Of a stretch of 64,000 bases of DNA, positions 57,185 to 64,000 are shown piece by piece (position 1 is the stretch's first letter; each line of letters starts with the position of its first letter). The position numbers were made by a program, and so were the translations under genes. The notes below the pieces were generated by a model. It was not told the origin of the DNA. It saw only the letters and a list, made by a program, of their open reading frames with translations, and did not search any database. The stretch is from the NCBI GenBank assembly GCA_004026145.2, contig CP034986.1:6138421-6202420 (forward strand). The letters run 5' to 3'. This DNA is from Takifugu bimaculatus (lineage: Eukaryota; Chordata; Actinopteri; Tetraodontiformes; Tetraodontidae).

Positions 57185-60100
57185 GTCAGAAACCCCCCCC
57201 CCCCCCCCAAAAAAAAGGCATCCGTGTTGCTAACCGTGCTAACTTTCGCCTTAATCACCCCGATGACTTCAGTCTATCACCGCTGCAGTACTGCAGGTGG
57301 CCGCTGGGTGGAAAAGAAAACTAGTTTGGGTTGAGGAAAAAACTTTGCCAGAAATAAAATCTGCTGTGTTGCGAAGCAGGATGGGACATTAGCCCGCGTT
57401 AGCGCTCAGACGTGTGACACAAGTTCAAGCACCAAAGTAAAGCTTTAATATTTGCTGCAATGTGAGACGGGTCTGGGATAAATCGCTGGCAGCTCGGGGT
57501 GGAAACACGTCTAATTTGTTCAGTAAATGTCACAGTTGCCTGGCAACGCTCTGTTTACTGCTTCCTTTGCAGTATCAGACACACACACACGCAGCAGCAC
57601 ATGTATTTATCCAACCACACATAGCACATTCACACCCTCAGAAAGTCCTTCCACAAGAAAAAACCCAGCTGGACATCGGCCCATGACCCATGTAGGACAA
57701 TCACACGGCGGCGCTGAAGCCAAGACCGATTGTTTCAGTTGGCCGGCGCGGCAGAGTGACGACGATCTGCGCTTTGTCACCGGGCACGTCAGGAAGAACG
57801 GGCTGCCATGAAAAATAGGCCGTCAATGAAGGGTTGAGCTAATTAGCTCGTGAGAAAAGGCCACCGATTTACACAGAGAGGAAAAAACAGCCGTGGGACG
57901 CATCAGTAAGAGCCTGGCCTCAACGCAGACCCGGTTACCATGGAAACAGCTGCTAATTCGGTGTCGTGTGTGCCAACAAATAAAAATCTTTGCGGGGTGT
58001 CGAGCCATCTTGTCCTCAGCTTCAGGACGGCGTTTGACAGATTTGCTGACTGCTGGCACGTTCACGCCGTGTATGAAATCACTGGCGTGAATTCAGCGGT
58101 TTCGTCTTTCGCCGTCTCGCGGTTGTTTGCCTAGACAATCCTCACAGGAGACATTACGTTCCCCTGAGCCGACAGTGGGATAATTATGAGTTACGCTGCG
58201 CAATTATGATGCAAGAGCACGCACGTGAGTCAGAGGCAACGTGAGGGTTCATCCGAGCGTGAATCCGACAGCAGGTACGCATAAATATGAGAACGGATCT
58301 ACCGGATCAGAGCCCTAGCCATAGTCATGACTGGAATGGCAGGATGCTAACTGCTACAGGATTTAAGGGCCAGTCTGTCAATGCTGTAAATATGTTTGCT
58401 AGCATCAGAAACTACAACCTAGCGCGGACGCTTAGTCAAGGCCTGCTGCGATGCTTCTATTTCCTTTCTGAGTCCGGTTTGTTGTGCCCACCAATTGCCG
58501 CAGAGGTTTATTCGGACCAATGTGCTTGTGTTTTAGCTAGGCTAAAACAGTGCGACGTAGAGTGATTAAGTTGTGGTGATCCAGGATCTACATGGATCTT
58601 CTCTATGGAAGCCTCATAAAGGATGCTAATCTGGGCAGAGGTTGAGGGAATGAATCCGGTTCCTTCTGATTAACTGGCACCGAACCAGCCGCGAGTGAGG
58701 ACCTCATCACCCTTCAGATGCGGCTTGCTGAGGACGAGAGCATCGCGCTAACCGTCAACAGATGTTCATTTCGATATGACTTAAGCACGCAGACACCGTG
58801 AAAAGCTAAACACCGTGAACGGCGCACCGCTCGGCTTTGTTCTTTTTGCGGGTAAATGCAGCGAGTAAATTTTTACGACCATCTGTATCCTCTGATGTCA
58901 TCAAAGCACTGAGATCCTGGCTCTGGTTTTGGACACACGAATGAGGAGTTGGCAGCATCGGCACGTGATGGGAACGACCGTATCCGCCATCTTTAGCGTC
59001 CAAAGCGACGCTCAGAATGGCTAGCGTGAAACACAAGTGCCGACATCTTTAGTTTCCGTGAGACCATGAACAGACGCCCTTGTGTTCACCAAACCAGCAG
59101 AAGCCCAGAGGTGTGAGGTTCAACTCTCACTTACCAGATGTTGCTTACCAGATAGACTGGTAGCATACCTCAGTATAACCAGTCTGTTAGCTTCACAGCT
59201 AACTCTAACTCAACAAACGTAGAAACCACGGAAATTTCACTTTTAGATTTTTTACTAAACAGAAAAACGGAGTTCTGTAACATTAAGGTGGGTTTGATTC
59301 GTGTTTGATTCGTTCCCTGTCAGGGGAGGTTTGGTCTGTAGTGACAGAAACTAATCAAAACAGTCTTTTTCATAATAAATGCTATTAAAACTCGCTTCCT
59401 GCGTTTTGGCATCGATCACGTCGTGGTTTCGCGGCCGGCGAGCCCGAGCTCGTCTCAGAAACGTGGCGGGTAAACATGACCCGCGCTACTGGCACGACAA
59501 GTCTCTCTATTCTTTCATTTGGGATTGTAAAACACAGTAGCCACGAACGTGGTGCCGCACGGCCTTCTTATTAGCGTTTTACAGGGCATGAGATAAATCT
59601 CGTGAACCGTGTGATCGACTTAACTGCGGTGACGTCATTCGCGGATCGGATCGCGGAACTCCCACGGCGGCGGCTTTAAAATGCATCATCCAGCGTATCT
59701 GTGAATGAACCATCTATACGTTATCACCAGCGCAGCCGAACCCTGAACCTCCGAGTTTTTTTTTTTGTTTACAGGCAGTCACGTCATTCCGATTCGAATA
59801 ACGGCGTTCAGCTGCCGCCTCGTAACACGCACACAATATCCTGGATCTTCTCTGCACTCGTCGCGACGTCTGTCGCTTCCCTCGTCGCGACGTCTGTCGC
59901 TTCCCTCGAACATGAACCAAAACTTGGTTTTCAATCCCAGTTGTTCGCACTTTGCTCGCGGAACCACGACAAAGAGGCCGTGAAGGCGGGATTAGGCGGC
60001 GAATTAAATCTATAAGGATGAAACGTGACGGCCGTCCGTGTCCGCCGCCAAAAATGACGCGATGTTCCGGATTTGTGAGGGGCTCATTAAGAAACGTACA

Positions 60101-63100
60101 TGTTGTGTCCATATGGGGAAGCCGGGGAACGTTTATTCTTCAGTTGTTTCTATTTTATTACTAAGTAAATAAATTAAAAAACCGAAACAAGATGAACTGT
60201 TGTGATCGGACTGCAGTCCGCTGCTAACGACAGCGCGCCGCTAACGCTACAAATGCTTTGGTTCTAACAAGCCTCATCTGGTTTCCATCGCCATCACTCA
60301 CTCACACATCCCAGCGTCACTTTTGAACTGGATCTTTCCCATCAGGCAGTGATTCAGCTCTCAGTGCTGTTTGTCTGGCAGTAAATTTACCTCAAATACA
60401 GGATTTCTCTCGTTATTACACATGGCGCTGTCCTCTGCCGGGACACAGGTGCTTCACAGGAGGCCACAGCCAAGCATGTACGCTAAGGTGTGTTTTACTT
60501 CCTGCACTGGTACCCAAACGTCTGAGCGACTTCTTACACCGTTTAATCGTTCCGATCACTTTTTAAACCTCCACAGACGACAACACAGCATGAGAGACGA
60601 CTTTAGAGGGAAAGAAGAAGAAGTGGGACAGTTAAGCGAAAGCGCTGCTCGAGCTGCACCTCCGTCATGCACGGTGGTCACTTCCATTAGTCTTGATTTT
60701 TCCTTTGTTAAATGATCAAAAGACGTACTTCACCCATGCCAACATTTCTTCAACTTTTCACCTGTTGTCACTCAAACAGTTTACAGGCCGCAGTTCCTCA
60801 CGTTCACCTGTGTAGAAGTTTGGATGAGCACCAGCGTATTTTAGTATCCGTCGTTCTACGTGAGTACAGGACGTGAATCCTTGTGCCACCTATCGGTGTC
60901 ATTGGACAACGTTTTTCGATCTTCCTGAATGATGAATCATCTCCAGACTTTTAAAATTTTGATCTTTTGGAGTAAAACAAAACAGACCGGAGTAATTTTT
61001 TGGTGATTTTCAGCACAACAACGTTCCGGCAGCTCCAGGGAGCAGGACGGTTACTTTGATTTATCAAAGGCTTTTCCAAAGATTAGACTTCCTGAGATCA
61101 AAGGAAGGCCAGATGTGGAGTTTGAAGCGGCAGTTTAAGTGCGTCTGTGTCCAGGATTATGGGGTGTGAGAGAATATTAGCTGTAACGCAATCATGTGAT
61201 TACAGCTCGCTGACAGAATGCAGTGATCAGACCTCACTGACCACAAGGACGTCAGACTCACTGCTTGTACTTTTCCGACATTTTTTAGACTTGCTTGTGC
61301 GTGGGGGTGGGTGGGTGGGTGGGTGGGGGGGGGGGGACCTAGAACAGGACTTCATGTTGAAAGCTTCACTGTATTTAATGAATCAGACACAAACACTCAG
61401 AATAATGGCAAGATCAGAGCCGTCTAATGGAAATCAAGTTTCCCCGGGGGCAACTTTATTCGGACCGTTGGTGTCTGCTTTACGTTATCGTGACAAACGT
61501 TGGCGCGTGTTGGTGCCAGAGCGGACAAAAACATGGCAGACTTGGCAAATGTGTCTGGAGTCAGGACAACGTTCCTGCTATGAGAGAGCAGGAAACCCTG
61601 CGGCTGTGTTGCCCCGCTCGCTCTTTGGATTTACTCCTCCACCTTTCTGATTGAACCAATAACCAGAATTCTGATAATCGGATTAAAGAAACATTGTGCC
61701 TGTGGAAAAGATGGGATTTGTTTGGGATTTGCACGTTGCTGCAGTCAAACTAGAGCCAGCCGGTGTCATTAAAAGTGCTTTAACAGCTTATTTTTTAAAA
61801 TAAAAGGGGGAAAAGAAGCCGAACGGCCAACTGAAAGCAGCCTGACAACCGATTTCGGTGCCTGGGAATCCACAGGAGTGACGTATAAGCTAATCTTCTA
61901 TTTGTGAAAGGAAATAGCACCAAGGGTGGAGGGCCGAGGGTCAGACGGCAAAAATGCAGCTAATGTAGTGTTAGCATGACATTTCTGGGCTTGCTGTGAA
62001 CTATGGGGGCGCTGGCTGACGGCGAGGCCAAAGCAGGTGACGGAGACACGTAGACGCCACGACCGGGGCACCAAAGCCGATTTTTGCTCCACTTGAGCTT
62101 GTTCTCTCTGTCACCGTCTTGATTTGCGGTTTGGCAAGGCGTGAAAAAGGGAAGCCATTTCTGGCCCGCCAGGCTGGAAGGAAGCGACGCGCCACATCCT
62201 CGACACAGCAGCTGCACAGCCTGAACAATGAGTTCCTGGATCGGGCTGGTGTCGAGATACTGAGTGAAATATGGAGGGAGGAAAAAGGCTGGCGACGTCT
62301 CTGGACTGCTCTTTACTGCCCTTTTCACTCCAGAGGTGTTTGGCCTCTGAATGGTTATTTAAAAAGAAAAAAAGTTGCCTCATATGCGTTCATCTACAGC
62401 TGTTAATATTAGAGCTCCAGGCCAGTAGGTGGCGTTAGCGCCCAGTTCCATCTGTGCATCATCGTAAGGTTCATCATGACGTTCTGAAAAATGAGCCACG
62501 TTAGCGGCGCCACAGAGAGGAAGAGGCAATTTAGCCTGCTCCGGCAACACGACCCCACCCATGGGAGCGCGCTTAGCGTGGCGTTAGCGGTGCAGCCGTT
62601 GTCTCCTCTCAGTTTTAAATGCGGATGATGGCGCCGTTATTAAAAACGGAGGAAAAGGTGACGATAGCTGGAGCCGAGAGACTCCTGGCGGCTCTCCGTT
62701 GCTGCAGTTGGAATTTCATTTGATTTGTGTAAAACCTAAAATAGCTCTCGTAACTTTCTCTGGGTGTTACTGAAGCATCTGATACCGGTGGCGTAACTGG
62801 TGATTAACGTTTATAGGGAACAGGGTTTTATTGACCAACTGAAAAGGTCTCGAGAAAAAGGGGAAAACAGCGAAAGCGGAGAGGTCGTGGTCTGATACCT
62901 CCCCCTCACAGGGCCGAGGATTTTCTGTTTGGCTTCAGGCCGTGATGCCCGCATTCCCTCGGTGCTCAACCAAATTATCCGGGTTTAATCTCTCCACATC
63001 CAAGAGGAATGCTCGGAATGTGAAAGTGAGGTTTGATCATTCACAAGCCCCAAAACTGGCACGCAAACCTCAATTACAGAATCCCCAGAACCAAATTCTG

Positions 63101-64000
63101 TGTTTCTACGGCAACAGATGAACCCAACACCATCCCAAAACATGCAGCTTCCACCTTCATCCAACCACCCTCTCCCTCCGAGACATCCAAGATTCTTTCT
63201 GATGTGGGCCCAAAGCCTCAATCACACGTCGTCCCTCAGTATTAAATCAAGCAGTCAGATTTGCCTTGGACCAGAACACAGAGATGTCCCGGGGAAGGGG
63301 GGGGGGCGGGGTCAGTGGGATTGGATGGGGTTTTTGTACAAGAGGTTAGCGTTGATGTTTGTCAACGTCTGATGGATGTCTGGATCCTCCTGGCAGGGCC
63401 AGAGGTGGTTTCAGGAGCCTCTCAAGGCTTCAGTGATGTGGAAGAAATGGGAAGTATCCGTGTCAGAGAGCAGTCGTGTCTAATCCTCCTGCAGAGAGCA
63501 AAGCTGCTCAACATCCCCGGCGTCCCCCCAAACCCAAGACTTCAGCCGGTACAACGGCGTCCCCAAGAACCCTCCAATCGCCATCCCCGCACTTTGGCGA
63601 GCACGAGCAGAAAAGTTGTGCCTGGATCTCTGATTTAATGCAACATGAGCTCATTCCAAAAGCTTTTTTTTTTTTTTTTTACAAAGAAAATTCCAAGCTC
63701 ACGTGACACAGATCCTTTTACAGCCAGGAGCACAGAACAACATCACCAGGAGAGATTTAGTAGCCGTCGGTCCAAACGCTTCATCAAATTAAACGGGATG
63801 AGATGAAACCCAGTTGGGCCTCGTCTCGCCCCAGCGGGTCCCTGAAAACTGGGTTTATTCGCCTTTTTCTCATCAGACTTTCCTGACTCGCGGCCTTCAG
63901 AGGCCAAATGCTGAAAAGCAGGCGTGTGATGGGAAGGTTACTGGCTCCAGAAAAGTGTTGTGATGGTTCCACTGGGTAACTCCGGGGAGCTTAAGCCCCT
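57185..64000 (+). other. filip1l intron (gene-free to the window end)
   Basis: No exon continuing the FILIP1L coiled coil is found before the window ends. Simple sequence present: poly-C/A at 57190-57213, a 24-base direct duplication at 59.86 kb, a GGGTGGGTGG-type G-run near 61.31 kb, G-runs near 63.3 kb and a T-run at 63.66 kb. Confidence 0.6.
59857..59904. repeat. 24-base direct tandem duplication
   Basis: Two identical, adjacent copies of CTCGTCGCGACGTCTGTCGC plus TTCC; each holds the palindrome GTCGCGAC. The exact identity implies a recent event. Confidence 0.97.

Noticed and set aside
61147..61650. 167-codon plus-strand frame
   Set aside because: Crosses a GGGTGGGTGG simple repeat, has no recognisable domain and no splice context.

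Overview
The window is vertebrate nuclear DNA, almost certainly from a teleost fish with a compact genome. The genes are multi-exon with short GT-AG introns, the products match vertebrate families, and the spacers carry long (TG)n/(CA)n arrays and fish-type dispersed repeats. The compactness (eight genes, several with introns under 200 bp) would fit a pufferfish-like genome, but the species cannot be fixed from the sequence. All gene identities rest on protein families recalled from memory; no search was run.

Layout. 1-7269 (+): most of a bin1-type amphiphysin gene (BAR domain, clathrin/EH-binding linker, SH3), with its first exon upstream of the window. About 8715-8886: a scrambled alpha-tubulin fragment. 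9771-11933 (+): a complete alpha-tubulin gene of 451 residues. 13350-18434 (+): a complete glycerol kinase gene (gk) with a small alternative exon and a C-terminal membrane anchor. 19682-22212 (+): an nfkbiz-like nuclear I-kappa-B gene with ankyrin repeats. 22897-23701 (-): jagn1, complete at 183 residues. 25358-27684 (-): col8a1, a short-chain collagen with a C1q domain, carrying an apparent one-base frameshift. 40026-42969 (-): an unrecognised 533-residue coiled-coil protein with 14 perfect-length 10-residue Lys/Pro/Ala repeats. 56331-57184 (+): the first coding exons of filip1l. A probable non-coding first exon ends at 45608, and the rest lies beyond the window.

The stretches 27.7-40 kb, 43-56 kb and 57.2-64 kb hold no gene I can support apart from that non-coding exon. 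They contain microsatellites, a 0.54 kb element with matching termini (29.6-30.15 kb), a large inverted repeat (33.28-33.93 kb) and a short minisatellite (47.3 kb).

The genes are functionally unrelated housekeeping, cytoskeletal, immune and matrix genes, not a cooperating system. nfkbiz, col8a1 and filip1l are also neighbours on human chromosome 3q12, so part of the order is conserved synteny. The observations most worth follow-up are the unidentified repeat-bearing coiled-coil gene, the col8a1 frameshift, two in-frame microexons (bin1 and gk), the scrambled tubulin relic with its hairpin, and the large inverted-repeat element.
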